Shown: piece after piece, positions 1 to 6,909 of the stretch
Position numbering within the stretch: position 1 is the first letter of the stretch
How the letters are laid out: each line of letters starts with the position of its first letter
DNA from: Deltaproteobacteria bacterium
GTDB lineage: Bacteria; Desulfobacterota; GWC2-55-46
Length of the DNA: 33,650 bases
Reading direction: 5' to 3'
NCBI GenBank assembly: GCA_016234855.1
Contig: JACRNO010000009.1
Span: 1-33,650, forward strand
Notes under the pieces: generated by a model
What the model was told of the DNA's origin: nothing
Seen by the model: the letters and a program-made list of their open reading frames with translations, nothing else
The model's database searches: none
Position numbers and translations under genes: made by a program

Positions 1-303
1 GAGTCCATAGCCCTGAACCATCACGAGAGGTTTGACGGGAGCGGGTACCCGAGGGGGCTCAAGGGGACGGATATCCCGATAGAGGTCAGGATTGTCATGC
101 TTGTCGACCAGTATGACGCCCTTGTCAGCGTGCGCCCATATAAGCGGGCCCTCACGCACGAGGAGGCCGTAAGGATAATAACAGAGGGCGATGGCAGGAC
201 GATGCCCGAACACTTCGACCCGGACGTGCTTGCCTTGTTCCGCAGGCTCGCGCCGGAGTTTGACGCCGTCTATAAGAAGTATTGGGACGAGTATGACCAC
301 TGA
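1..303 (+). CDS. HD-GYP domain cyclic-di-GMP phosphodiesterase, C-terminal part (5' end outside window)
   Basis: The reading frame is open from base 1 and ends at a TGA at 301-303, so only the last 100 residues are visible. The fragment starts with the second metal-binding and GYP part of an HD-GYP domain: [14 protein letters not shown] near residues 7-20, then the usual [17 protein letters not shown] helix and the [11 protein letters not shown] segment. HD-GYP proteins hydrolyse the bacterial second messenger cyclic di-GMP, and many are receiver-HD-GYP response regulators. The N-terminal sensory or receiver part cannot be seen. It lies about 150 bp upstream of a two-component pair on the same strand, but that pair has its own plausible promoter, so co-transcription is uncertain. 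The domain call is firm; the signal it responds to is unknown. Confidence 0.9.
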   Translation, partial: ESIALNHHERFDGSGYPRGLKGTDIPIEVRIVMLVDQYDALVSVRPYKRALTHEEAVRIITEGDGRTMPEHFDPDVLALFRRLAPEFDAVYKKYWDEYDH

Positions 304-375
304 GGCGGGCGCGGTTTGTGTCTGCCGGAGCCTCAGTCCTGCCAACGCCTTCTAATCGCCTTTTAATCTCCGTGC

Positions 376-392
376 CTTTATATTGTATAAAG
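376..392. promoter_or_regulatory. Perfect 7-bp inverted repeat upstream of the response regulator promoter (candidate operator)
   Basis: CTTTATATTGTATAAAG is a perfect palindrome (7-bp arms, 3-bp centre). It lies 7 bp upstream of the -35 hexamer proposed for the response regulator gene. The position suits an activator or autoregulatory site; no binding protein can be assigned from sequence. Confidence 0.4.
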
Positions 393-399
393 CGTCGGC

Positions 400-428
400 T
401 TGCCGTATGGGCCGTCATCTGCTAATAT
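400..428 (+). promoter_or_regulatory. Candidate sigma-70 promoter for the two-component operon
   Basis: TTGCCG (400-405) and TAATAT (423-428) are separated by exactly 17 bp, which predicts transcription starting near 435, about 25 bases before the ATG at 459. The match is moderate. Confidence 0.45.
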
Positions 429-458
429 TATAAAACAAGCGGCCAAAGACGGGTGCGT

Positions 459-1133
459 ATGCGGATACTGGTGGTGGAAGACGAAAAAGACCTTGCCTCG
501 ATAATGAAGCAGGGGCTCGAGGAAGAGGGCTATGTCGTCGACGTCGCTCATGACGGCGAGGAAGGCCTCTATATGGCCGAGAATTTTCCTATAGACGCCG
601 TTATCCTCGACATCATGCTGCCGATACTCGACGGCCTGACCGTCCTGGCCCGCATGAGGAAGAAGGGGATAATGACCCCGGTCATACTGCTTACGGCAAG
701 GGACGCGCTCATCGACAAGATAAAAGGGCTCGATACCGGCGCGGACGATTACCTGACCAAGCCGTTCGTCTTTCAGGAACTCCTTGCGCGGGTGCGCTCG
801 CTCCTGCGCCGTAAGGGCGAGGTCAAGCAGGCCGTCATACAGATAGGCGACCTTAAGATAAATACCGCCTCCCACGAGGTCTCCCGCAACGGCAAGTCCG
901 TAAGCCTCTCCGCGCGCGAATACGCGCTCCTTGAGTTTCTGGCCTATAAGAAAGACAACGTCGTCAGCCGTTCCGAGATCGTCGAGCACATATATCACGA
1001 AGACTCGGATATGGACTCCAACGTGGTCGACGTCTACGTCAATTATCTCAGGAACAAGATAGACAAGGGATACGACAAAAAGCTCATCCACACGGTGCGC
1101 GGCGCCGGGTATATGTTAAAGAAAGAGGAGTAG
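459..1133 (+). CDS. OmpR/PhoB-family DNA-binding response regulator
   Basis: This 224-residue protein has the two domains of an OmpR/PhoB regulator. The receiver domain covers about residues 1-115, with acidic pair E7/D8, phospho-acceptor D51 in VILDIMLP, T79 in VILLTA and K101 in LTKPF. The winged-helix trans_reg_C domain covers about 127-222, ending with VDVYVNYLRNKID and the HTVRGAGYML hairpin. It should be phosphorylated by the histidine kinase encoded 20 bp downstream and then bind direct-repeat DNA. I chose ATG 459 because it gives the canonical MRILVVEDE start. A GTG at 453 is in frame and adds two residues; neither start has a clear ribosome site. The regulon is unknown. Confidence 0.95.
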   Translation: MRILVVEDEKDLASIMKQGLEEEGYVVDVAHDGEEGLYMAENFPIDAVILDIMLPILDGLTVLARMRKKGIMTPVILLTARDALIDKIKGLDTGADDYLTKPFVFQELLARVRSLLRRKGEVKQAVIQIGDLKINTASHEVSRNGKSVSLSAREYALLEFLAYKKDNVVSRSEIVEHIYHEDSDMDSNVVDVYVNYLRNKIDKGYDKKLIHTVRGAGYMLKKEE

Positions 1134-1153
1134 CCCGTAAGGCTGCGGCATCG

Positions 1154-2566
1154 ATGTTCAATTCCATCAAGTTAAAACTCGTTGTCTGGTTTCTGGCGGT
1201 ATTTCTCCTGGTCTTCGCCGGTCTCGAGATATTCCTCTACGTCAAACTCGAATCCCTTATAGTAAACCTCGCGGACGAGCACCTTACCTCCGAGTTGGAG
1301 ACGCTTGCCAATCTCATGACCGTTGAGGAGGCGCACGGCCAGCTCGAGACCGAGTTTGAGGAACTCTCCACCGCGGCCACGGGCATGTATGCCGAGAAAC
1401 TCTCCGGCCATTATTATCAGATAATCTCAACCGACGGGAAGGTGCTTGTCCGTTCCCCGTCGCTCTCGCTGGGCAACGCCTCGCTCCCGCTGATACAGGG
1501 GTCGACTACGGCGGATTACCGCACCGTCGCGGGGCCGGGTGATACGCCCATACGCATGGTGACGCAGTCCTTTCCGTTTTCCATCGGGTCTTTGACCTTT
1601 CAGGCGGGGGATTCCATCGAGGAGACCTACGAGCTGCTCAGTTCGTTCAGGAATATCGTCCTTGTGATATTCCCCCTTATATTCATCATGTGCGGTCTCG
1701 GCGTATTTGTCGTCACGGGATGGGTCTTGCGCTCGCTCAAGTCGTTTACGCTGAAGATAGGTCAGATTACGGAAGAAAACCTCAACGAGCGTATCCCAGA
1801 GGAAGGCCTCGTTGACGAACTGCGTCCGCTTGCCGTGAACTTCAATGTCATGCTTGGCAGGCTTGAAGGGTCGTTCTCAAGGCAGAAGCAGTTCCTTTCC
1901 GACGCCTCGCACGAGTTGCGGACGCCTACCTCCATAATCAAGAGCTTTTGCGACGTAACCCTCGGCAGGGAGCGCACGGCCAATGATTACAAGGAGACGC
2001 TCAAGAAGGTCGGCGAGACCGTCAACAGGATGTGCGATATCATAAACCGCATCCTCGTCATATCGAGGCTCGACAACAAGACAATCGACTTCAAACCAGT
2101 GCGCGTCGACCTTATGGATATAATGAGGGACGTCCATAGGCTTATCGAGCCGGCTGCCGAGCATAAGGACGTGGCCATCAGGCTCTCCGGCGCGGGCGCG
2201 GTCGTGAAGGGTGACAGAGAAGGCCTGACCGAGGTCTTTACCAATATCGTCGAGAACGCCATCAAGTACAACCGCCCGAAAGGCAGCGTGAACATCCACG
2301 TCTCCGAGGAGTCGGGCAACGCGGTCGTGACCATAGAGGATACCGGCATCGGCATCCCAAAGGAAGAGCACGAGAAGATATTCGACAGGTTCTACCGCGT
2401 CGACACCTCGCGCGGTCTGACCGTGGGCAGCGGCCTGGGGCTCTCCATAGTCCGCACCATAATAGATTCGCACGGCGGGCATATCGATATCGAAAGCACG
2501 CCGGGCGAAGGCACGACCTTCAGGGTATACATACCGCTGCCTTCGGATAAGGGCGGCGCAAGATAG
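1154..2566 (+). CDS. Membrane sensor histidine kinase (HAMP-HisKA-HATPase)
   Basis: The 470-residue kinase is partner to the regulator ending 20 bp upstream. It has an N-terminal membrane helix (about 9-29), a periplasmic sensor region of roughly 135 residues, a second membrane helix (about 168-190, IVLVIFPLIFIMCGLGVFVV), a HAMP linker to about 245, and a HisKA domain with the phospho-accepting H253 in SDASHELRTP. The HATPase_c domain shows the N box (NIVENAIKYN), the G1 box (DTGIGIP), an F box and the G2 box (GSGLGLSIV). All residues needed for autophosphorylation appear present. The domain order is that of CusS/PhoR-like kinases. The sensor region has no motif I recognise, so the stimulus is unknown. 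A strong intrinsic terminator follows at 2598. Confidence 0.95.
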   Translation: MFNSIKLKLVVWFLAVFLLVFAGLEIFLYVKLESLIVNLADEHLTSELETLANLMTVEEAHGQLETEFEELSTAATGMYAEKLSGHYYQIISTDGKVLVRSPSLSLGNASLPLIQGSTTADYRTVAGPGDTPIRMVTQSFPFSIGSLTFQAGDSIEETYELLSSFRNIVLVIFPLIFIMCGLGVFVVTGWVLRSLKSFTLKIGQITEENLNERIPEEGLVDELRPLAVNFNVMLGRLEGSFSRQKQFLSDASHELRTPTSIIKSFCDVTLGRERTANDYKETLKKVGETVNRMCDIINRILVISRLDNKTIDFKPVRVDLMDIMRDVHRLIEPAAEHKDVAIRLSGAGAVVKGDREGLTEVFTNIVENAIKYNRPKGSVNIHVSEESGNAVVTIEDTGIGIPKEEHEKIFDRFYRVDTSRGLTVGSGLGLSIVRTIIDSHGGHIDIESTPGEGTTFRVYIPLPSDKGGAR

Positions 2567-2597
2567 GCAGAACCTTCAGGTAAAAATAAGTTTTCCA

Positions 2598-2634
2598 CAA
2601 GGCTCAGATCAAGAGGTCTGAGCCTTGTTTTTTT
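2598..2634 (+). terminator. Intrinsic terminator of the two-component operon
   Basis: A perfect 11-bp stem (CAAGGCTCAGA at 2598-2608, TCTGAGCCTTG at 2617-2627) encloses an 8-base loop and is followed by seven T residues. It lies 31 bp after the kinase stop codon. Confidence 0.92.
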
Positions 2635-2670
2635 AAGGAATCTCTCTGCCCCACGCCTTCCGGCGTGGGG

Positions 2671-2883
2671 CTTCCCCCTTTTTCAAAGGAGACCTTTGCA
2701 TAAACGGTATTCTCCCGTCATGCCCGAATGTATCTATCGGGCATCCATAAAAAAGACGTGGATTCCCGCTAAATACACGCGGGAATGACAGACAAAAACA
2801 TCATGTGACGCGATAGAGGCCACTTATGCAAAGGTCTCTTGTGCGCTGACGTTATGTCTTTGGCGCCTTTTCAAAGGGGGAAG
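2671..2883. repeat. MITE-like element with long imperfect terminal inverted repeats
   Basis: The left arm at 2671-2703 is matched in reverse complement by the right arm. GAGACCTTTGCATAA (2689-2703) pairs with 2824-2838, and CTTCCCCCTTT (2671-2681) pairs with 2873-2883. The interior holds two further hairpins, built on TGCCCGA/TCGGGCA and TTCCCGC/GCGGGAA. The right arm is interrupted by the 27-bp repeat at 2841-2867. No ORF is present, so this would be a non-autonomous element or a dispersed structural repeat. Confidence 0.65.
2841..2867 (+). repeat. 27-bp dispersed repeat, copy 1
   Basis: This copy runs from GTGCGC to GGCGCC and differs from the exact tandem copies at 18176-18233 by one base (CTGACGTTA for CTAACGTTA). 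It interrupts the right arm of the inverted-repeat element around it. Confidence 0.8.
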
Positions 2884-2975
2884 TTTAAGCCCTGAGCTAT
2901 GAAAGACTCAAGCTGTTTTCCAACGTCAACCCATGACCCGGTTTTTTGCGTTCAAGCGCAACGGACTGAAAAGAC

Positions 2976-3004
2976 TTGGACTCGCCCCGCATAGTTGGTA
3001 TAAT
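2976..3004 (+). promoter_or_regulatory. Strong sigma-70-type promoter of the aldo/keto reductase gene
   Basis: TTGGAC (2976-2981) and a perfect TATAAT (2999-3004) are separated by 17 bp. The predicted transcription start is at about 3010-3012, essentially on the ATG at 3011, so the mRNA may be leaderless. Confidence 0.7.
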
Positions 3005-3010
3005 CGCAGG

Positions 3011-3844
3011 ATGAAAAAAGAAGAGGCTGTAATACCCAAGAGAAGGCTCGGCAGGACCGGGGTCGAGGTAAGCATACTGGGGCTTGGCGGAGAAGGGGTC
3101 TTGCGCACCTTCGGCAACGAGAAGACCGCGGATACCCTCATAAACACTGCCCTCGACCTCGGCATAAATTACTTTGAATCCGCCAGGGCGTACGACGGAA
3201 GCGAGTCCTACTACGGCGCGGCCCTCAAGGCGCGGCGCGACGGCGTATTCCTGGCCAGTAAGTCCCATGCGCGCGACGCAAAGGGCGCCGAGCGGCATTT
3301 GCGCGAGACGCTTGCGAACATGAAGACCGACCGCCTCGACCTCTGGCAGGTGCACGACGTCAGGACAGAGGACGAGATACGCGAGCTTTTCGGCCCCAGC
3401 GGCGCAATGGAGGCCTTTGTCGCCGCCAGACAGAAAGGTCAGGTCAGGTTCATAGGCATCACCGGCCATCACGACCCGGCAATCCTGAAAAAGTGCCTCG
3501 AACTCCACGATTTCGACACCGTGCTCATACCGGTTAACCCGGCAGAGCCGTCGCACAAGTGTTTTGTGGATGAGATAATACCTGTGGCCAGCGCAAAGGA
3601 TATCGGCGTCATAGGCATGAAGACCTATCTGCGCGGACACCTTGACGCGCCGAAGAAGCTCCTCTTTTGCTACGCCCTCACTCAGCCGATATCGACCGCG
3701 GTCATAGGGTGCGACACCGTCGAGCAGTTGAAGGAGAACGCGGAGATAGCCGCGGGTTTCTTCCCGCTCAAGCTAAAGGAGCTCAAGCATATCACCCAGC
3801 TCGTGGCGCCGTATGCGCGCGACCTGATGTATTATAAACCATAG
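3011..3844 (+). CDS. Aldo/keto reductase family oxidoreductase
   Basis: The 277-residue protein has the length and order of an NADPH-dependent aldo/keto reductase TIM barrel. It opens with RRLGRTGVEVSILGLGGEG and continues with RLDLWQVHDV, GQVRFIGITGHHD and, near the end, FCYALTQPISTAVIGCDTVEQL. The catalytic tetrad appears as E56, Y61, K84 and H115, so the usual aspartate of the DTA..Y motif is replaced by glutamate (ESARAY). It belongs to the group often annotated simply as aldo/keto reductase; the substrate is unknown. The frame is open back to 2933, but ATG 3011 is preferred because a consensus promoter lies directly in front of it and the family's first strand starts there. It stands alone between repeat-rich gaps. 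Confidence 0.9.
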   Translation: MKKEEAVIPKRRLGRTGVEVSILGLGGEGVLRTFGNEKTADTLINTALDLGINYFESARAYDGSESYYGAALKARRDGVFLASKSHARDAKGAERHLRETLANMKTDRLDLWQVHDVRTEDEIRELFGPSGAMEAFVAARQKGQVRFIGITGHHDPAILKKCLELHDFDTVLIPVNPAEPSHKCFVDEIIPVASAKDIGVIGMKTYLRGHLDAPKKLLFCYALTQPISTAVIGCDTVEQLKENAEIAAGFFPLKLKELKHITQLVAPYARDLMYYKP

Positions 3845-3870
3845 GGAGTTCTGATTAGTTATTCTCTGCT

Positions 3871-4015
3871 GTCATTCCGCGAGAGCGAAGGCGCCAAAGG
3901 CGCTAAAGACATGATGTTAGCACACACGACATAACGTTAGCGCACAAGCGGCTGAGGAATCTTCAGGCTTATCGAATTGACCAAGAACAAGATTCCTCGC
4001 TTCGCTCGGAATGAC
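3871..4015. repeat. Dispersed inverted-repeat element (GTCATTCCG...CGGAATGAC)
   Basis: The arm at 3871-3890 (GTCATTCC then GAGCGAAG) is matched in reverse complement at 4000-4015 (CTTCGCTCGGAATGAC), with a small insertion in the left arm. The interior includes GAGGAATCTT and AAGATTCCTC. Related GTCATTCTGAG sequences occur at 11408 and 27615. The nested 27-bp repeats at 3890-3945 lie inside this element. Confidence 0.6.
3890..3945 (-). repeat. 27-bp dispersed repeat, one copy interrupted by a second copy (minus orientation)
   Basis: GGCGCCAAA (3890-3898) and GACATAACGTTAGCGCAC (3928-3945) join to form one complete repeat in reverse orientation. The 29 bp between them (3899-3927) are a diverged second copy in the same orientation, so one copy sits inside another. 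Confidence 0.75.
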
Positions 4016-4063
4016 AACTCGGTCGAATTATTGACGTTCGCAAAATATAGTGACATACAGGTG

Positions 4064-4124
4064 GTGGCGGGAGTTTCCTCCCGCCACGCCGAGGATGATA
4101 CCGTCAGGAGGAAACTCCTGACGG
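4064..4124. repeat. Twin-hairpin REP/BIME-like repeat
   Basis: There are two perfect 10-bp hairpins with four-base loops: GTGGCGGGAG-tttc-CTCCCGCCAC (4064-4087) and CCGTCAGGAG-gaaa-CTCCTGACGG (4101-4124). Their loop-proximal 12-mers, GGAGTTTCCTCC and GGAGGAAACTCC, are exact reverse complements, so the hairpins are an inverted pair. Neither has a T-tract, which argues against simple terminators. Confidence 0.75.
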
Positions 4125-4205
4125 CACAACGAGTAATCTGTCAGGCAAAGAATCTTATGATGGGAAAATCTTTCGACCAGCAACGCATGAAAAGGAGCTA
4201 TGACA

Positions 4206-5003
4206 ATGGCCTACAATCAATACAAGCCCGGCAGATACAATAATTATCTTATCGCAGGCAACCTGTGCAACGCATTTGCCATCGGACATATCGGCGATGA
4301 GGACGATTTCTTTCTCGTGGGCGTGGAGCCTGAATACGAGACCAACTACCCGCTGTTGACAGGAAATATCTTCGATTCAAAGGGCAAGCTCCTGTGCAGG
4401 ATTGCGCGTAACGCCCTCGTCCATAATCCGGGCAATTGCACCAAGGTCTTCGGCGACAGGGTCGGGTACGAGATATTCGACAAGGACAAGAACCTCGTTT
4501 TCAAGATGCAGACGCGCTTCGAGAAAGCGGTCAACCCGAACGAGCAGATGCTCGTCGCCACCATATCAGGCAACCTATACGACAACTCGGGCCGGGTGAT
4601 ATTCAAGGCAACCGCCGGAGAGAAGGACGAGTCCGTGGTCTCCGACGCACCGGCCGCTTACGGTTTTTCAGAGGGCTACGGCCTCGTCAGCAACATCAAG
4701 GAAGAAGACCTTGATTTCGTAAGTTTCGTCCTTGCCACGCGCGGCCGCGTGCACCTGCTCATGACCGGCACGGTGGACGGCCGGGAATTCCCACTCGACG
4801 GCAGGGCGATAATAAACGCCGAGGTCACTAACTCGACGATACACGTAAAAACGGGCGAGTTCATCATCAGAGACAGCCACCTCGATAAGAACAGGTTCGT
4901 CTTCTACGACCAGGCCGAGAACATGAGAGAGTTCATGATGCTCCTGAACGAGCAGGCGAAGAGCGACGAGGAAGGCGGCCGCAAACCCTTGACCTTGAAT
5001 TAG
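4206..5003 (+). CDS. Conserved-looking beta-rich protein of unknown function
   Basis: I do not recognise this 265-residue protein. It has no signal peptide or membrane helix, so it is probably cytoplasmic. Three similar segments suggest repeated beta-hairpins: GNIFDSKGKLLCRI (about 57-70), GYEIFDKDKNLVFKM (about 89-103) and GNLYDNSGRVIFKA (about 122-135). The C-terminal part has two further strand-rich segments and an acidic helix (MREFMMLLNEQAKSDEE). Two in-frame ATGs exist at 4200 and 4206. The AGGAG at 4193-4197 is 2 bases from the first and 8 from the second, so 4206 is favoured. Base composition matches the host genes rather than the AT-rich restriction gene 92 bp downstream. Confidence 0.72.
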   Translation: MAYNQYKPGRYNNYLIAGNLCNAFAIGHIGDEDDFFLVGVEPEYETNYPLLTGNIFDSKGKLLCRIARNALVHNPGNCTKVFGDRVGYEIFDKDKNLVFKMQTRFEKAVNPNEQMLVATISGNLYDNSGRVIFKATAGEKDESVVSDAPAAYGFSEGYGLVSNIKEEDLDFVSFVLATRGRVHLLMTGTVDGREFPLDGRAIINAEVTNSTIHVKTGEFIIRDSHLDKNRFVFYDQAENMREFMMLLNEQAKSDEEGGRKPLTLN

Positions 5004-5095
5004 GGGAAAGACGGTTATGGCATGGCCCCCTGCTCGGGCGAACCGTCGGGTGGATATTAAAACCATAAGCGGCACGATAGAACCCGTGGAGCCGT

Positions 5096-5866
5096 ATGAA
5101 GCTATTTTTTGACCGCCAGCTCGCTGCAAATTACAAGAGCGCATCGCAAAAGGCGCGAATTTTAACGGAGCAATGGGTTGATAATTCGATATTCTGTCCG
5201 AATTGCGGACAATTGGACATAGATAAATATCCAAATAACCAACCCGTTGCTGATTTTTACTGTTCAAATTGTCAAGAAGAGTACGAATTGAAAAGCAAGC
5301 AAAGTGTCTTTGGCGCAAAAATCCTTGATGGCGCACATCGCACAATGCTTGAACGGTTGACAAGCAACAATAATCCAAATTTTTTCCTGCTCAATTATGA
5401 CCTTGCCACTTTTGAGGTTAGAAACTTTTTTGTAATTCCAAAACATTTTTTTGTGCCTGAAATAATCGAAAGACGTAACCCTCTTGCGTCGACAGCGCGC
5501 CGTCCCGGCTATATTGGCTGTAATATCTTGCTTAATCACATTCCGCATGCCGGCAAGATATTCTACGTCCGCAACGGGCAGGTCGAACCGAAGCAGAAAG
5601 TGCTCAGGGAATGGAAAAAGACGTTGTTTTTGCGTGAGACAATAGAAGTCTCTGCAAAAGGATGGCTGCTCGACATAATGCGAAGGATTGAAAGGCTTGG
5701 TAAACGGGAATTCAAGCTTGAGGATGTGTACGCTTTTGAGGAAGAATTGAGCAGGCTTCACCCGGAGAATAGACACATCAAGGACAAAATCCGTCAGCAA
5801 TTACAAGTCCTGCGCGATAAAGGCTATCTGGATTTTGTGTCGCGTGGTCATTATCGTTTGGTGTGA
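5096..5866 (+). CDS. dpnC: DpnI-type methyl-directed restriction endonuclease (Gm6ATC-specific)
   Basis: From memory, the 256-residue protein is collinear over its whole length with Streptococcus pneumoniae DpnI, the enzyme that cuts GATC only when the adenine is methylated. The N-terminal PD-(D/E)XK domain has D53 in PVADF and E64/K66 in ELKSK, at the same numbering as the DpnI active site. A zinc site is formed by C34, C37, C56 and C59. Family landmarks include NPNFF, ARRPGYIGCNI and GKIFYV. The C-terminal winged helix (about 180-256, with HIKDKIRQQLQVLRDKGYL) matches the second methyl-DNA-binding domain of DpnI. The start agrees with DpnI and has GTGGAG 5 bases upstream. The gene is visibly AT-richer than its neighbours and no methyltransferase lies nearby, which suggests horizontal acquisition as a solitary nuclease. 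Confidence 0.95.
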   Translation: MKLFFDRQLAANYKSASQKARILTEQWVDNSIFCPNCGQLDIDKYPNNQPVADFYCSNCQEEYELKSKQSVFGAKILDGAHRTMLERLTSNNNPNFFLLNYDLATFEVRNFFVIPKHFFVPEIIERRNPLASTARRPGYIGCNILLNHIPHAGKIFYVRNGQVEPKQKVLREWKKTLFLRETIEVSAKGWLLDIMRRIERLGKREFKLEDVYAFEEELSRLHPENRHIKDKIRQQLQVLRDKGYLDFVSRGHYRLV

Positions 5867-5914
5867 TATGTGAATCAACCTTCTTCCCATAAAACATTAA
5901 GGAGTAGACGTAAA

Positions 5915-6070
5915 ATGACTGTTCAATGTGGTGAGTGCGGACGAGAAATTAAGCTCGGTGAAAGGGCTTATGGGAGTACTGCCGGTAAAATAGAAGAGGA
6001 TGGATTTTATGCGGCTCAGGATGAGCCGTGGGATACGGTTATATGCACGGATTGCGACGCAAAACATTAG
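5915..6070 (+). CDS. Small zinc-ribbon protein (51 residues) downstream of the DpnI homologue
   Basis: The start at ATG 5915 is supported by AAGGAG at 5899-5904, ten bases upstream. A longer frame from GTG 5870 lacks such a site and adds a non-conserved-looking leader. The protein has two CxxC pairs, CGEC (5-8) and CTDC (44-47), spaced as in a single zinc ribbon, with an acidic middle. It begins 48 bp after the DpnI-like gene, shares its AT-rich composition, and is probably co-transcribed with it. The streptococcal DpnI locus has a second small gene (dpnD), but I see no resemblance. The function is unknown; a role linked to the nuclease is only a guess. Confidence 0.7.
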   Translation: MTVQCGECGREIKLGERAYGSTAGKIEEDGFYAAQDEPWDTVICTDCDAKH

Positions 6071-6179
6071 TCGTATTAAGAAGACAAAAATAAAGATTTG
6101 CGCCGTGCTAATTCTTTACATGCCAAACGTCAAACGCAATAATCTAATAGAATAGTGCATTCATCCCGTTTTCCTACCC

Positions 6180-6896
6180 CTACCCCATCCCCACGTCCAC
6201 TAACAGCAGTTCCGCGTCGGCCTCGGCCTTTATGTGAATGGCCCGTTCATCGGTTACCATGGCCGCGCCGAGCGTTTTTACGGTGTGCGTGCCAACTGTC
6301 ACAGGCCCGCCTTCGAGCACGTATAAATACGCGCCGCGGCCCTGGTCCATTTGATGTTTCAGGGTCTTGTTGGCCTGGCAAAAGGACGAGAAGACCATCG
6401 CGTCGGAGTAGATATAGAGGGCGTTTTTGTCGATGGGGGAGATGAGCGGAAGGAGCCTGTTCGTCCGGTCTTTTCTCTCAACGGCCTTGCTCTCGACCGA
6501 AGGCCGAAGCCCTTTTTTGGAGGGTTGGAACCACATCTGTATGAACCGCATGGGCGCGTCGTCGCGGTCGTTGATCTCCGAGTGCCACATCCCGTTGCCC
6601 ACGGTGGTGTGCTGGACGTCTCCTTTCTTGAGCGTGCCGCCCTTACCGCGCTCGTCCGCATGGCGGAAGACCCCGTCGGCGCAGTATGTGACGACCTCGA
6701 TGTCGTGGTGCGGGTGGAGCGGCCAGATTGCCCCGGGCGAGAGAGTGTCGTCGTTAAAGACGCGCAGGCCGCCGAAGTGGATAAAACCCTCTTCGCGGTG
6801 GTTGCCGAAGGCGAAGTGCCAGCGGCCGCTGAACGTGCCGTTGACGATTTCTCCTTTTATCTGGTAGATGCTTTGCGGCTCGCGGATCTCTATCAT
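6180..6896 (-). CDS. Pirin family protein (bicupin, YhhW-like)
   Basis: The 238-residue protein is a two-domain cupin of the pirin family. The N-terminal cupin carries the metal ligands H61 and H63 (HPHHDIEVVTY) and H105 and E107 (MWHSE), plus the pirin signatures GGLRVFNDD and QMWFQPS. The C-terminal cupin lacks a full ligand set, as is normal for the family. Bacterial pirins of this kind, such as E. coli YhhW, can oxidise quercetin in vitro; physiological roles vary and are mostly unknown. It starts 13 bp after the thiol peroxidase stop codon on the same strand, so the two genes probably form a stress-related operon. No clear terminator follows in the AT-rich gap 6071-6179. Confidence 0.93.
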   Translation of the reverse strand: MIEIREPQSIYQIKGEIVNGTFSGRWHFAFGNHREEGFIHFGGLRVFNDDTLSPGAIWPLHPHHDIEVVTYCADGVFRHADERGKGGTLKKGDVQHTTVGNGMWHSEINDRDDAPMRFIQMWFQPSKKGLRPSVESKAVERKDRTNRLLPLISPIDKNALYIYSDAMVFSSFCQANKTLKHQMDQGRGAYLYVLEGGPVTVGTHTVKTLGAAMVTDERAIHIKAEADAELLLVDVGMG

Positions 6897-6909
6897 TTAT
6901 CAGGCCGTG

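Noticed and set aside
378-1091. 237-codon frame on the minus strand
   Set aside because: Antisense to the response regulator; no motif or ribosome site.
3977-4243. 88-codon frame
   Set aside because: It runs through dispersed repeats and the twin hairpins and overlaps the well-supported gene at 4206.
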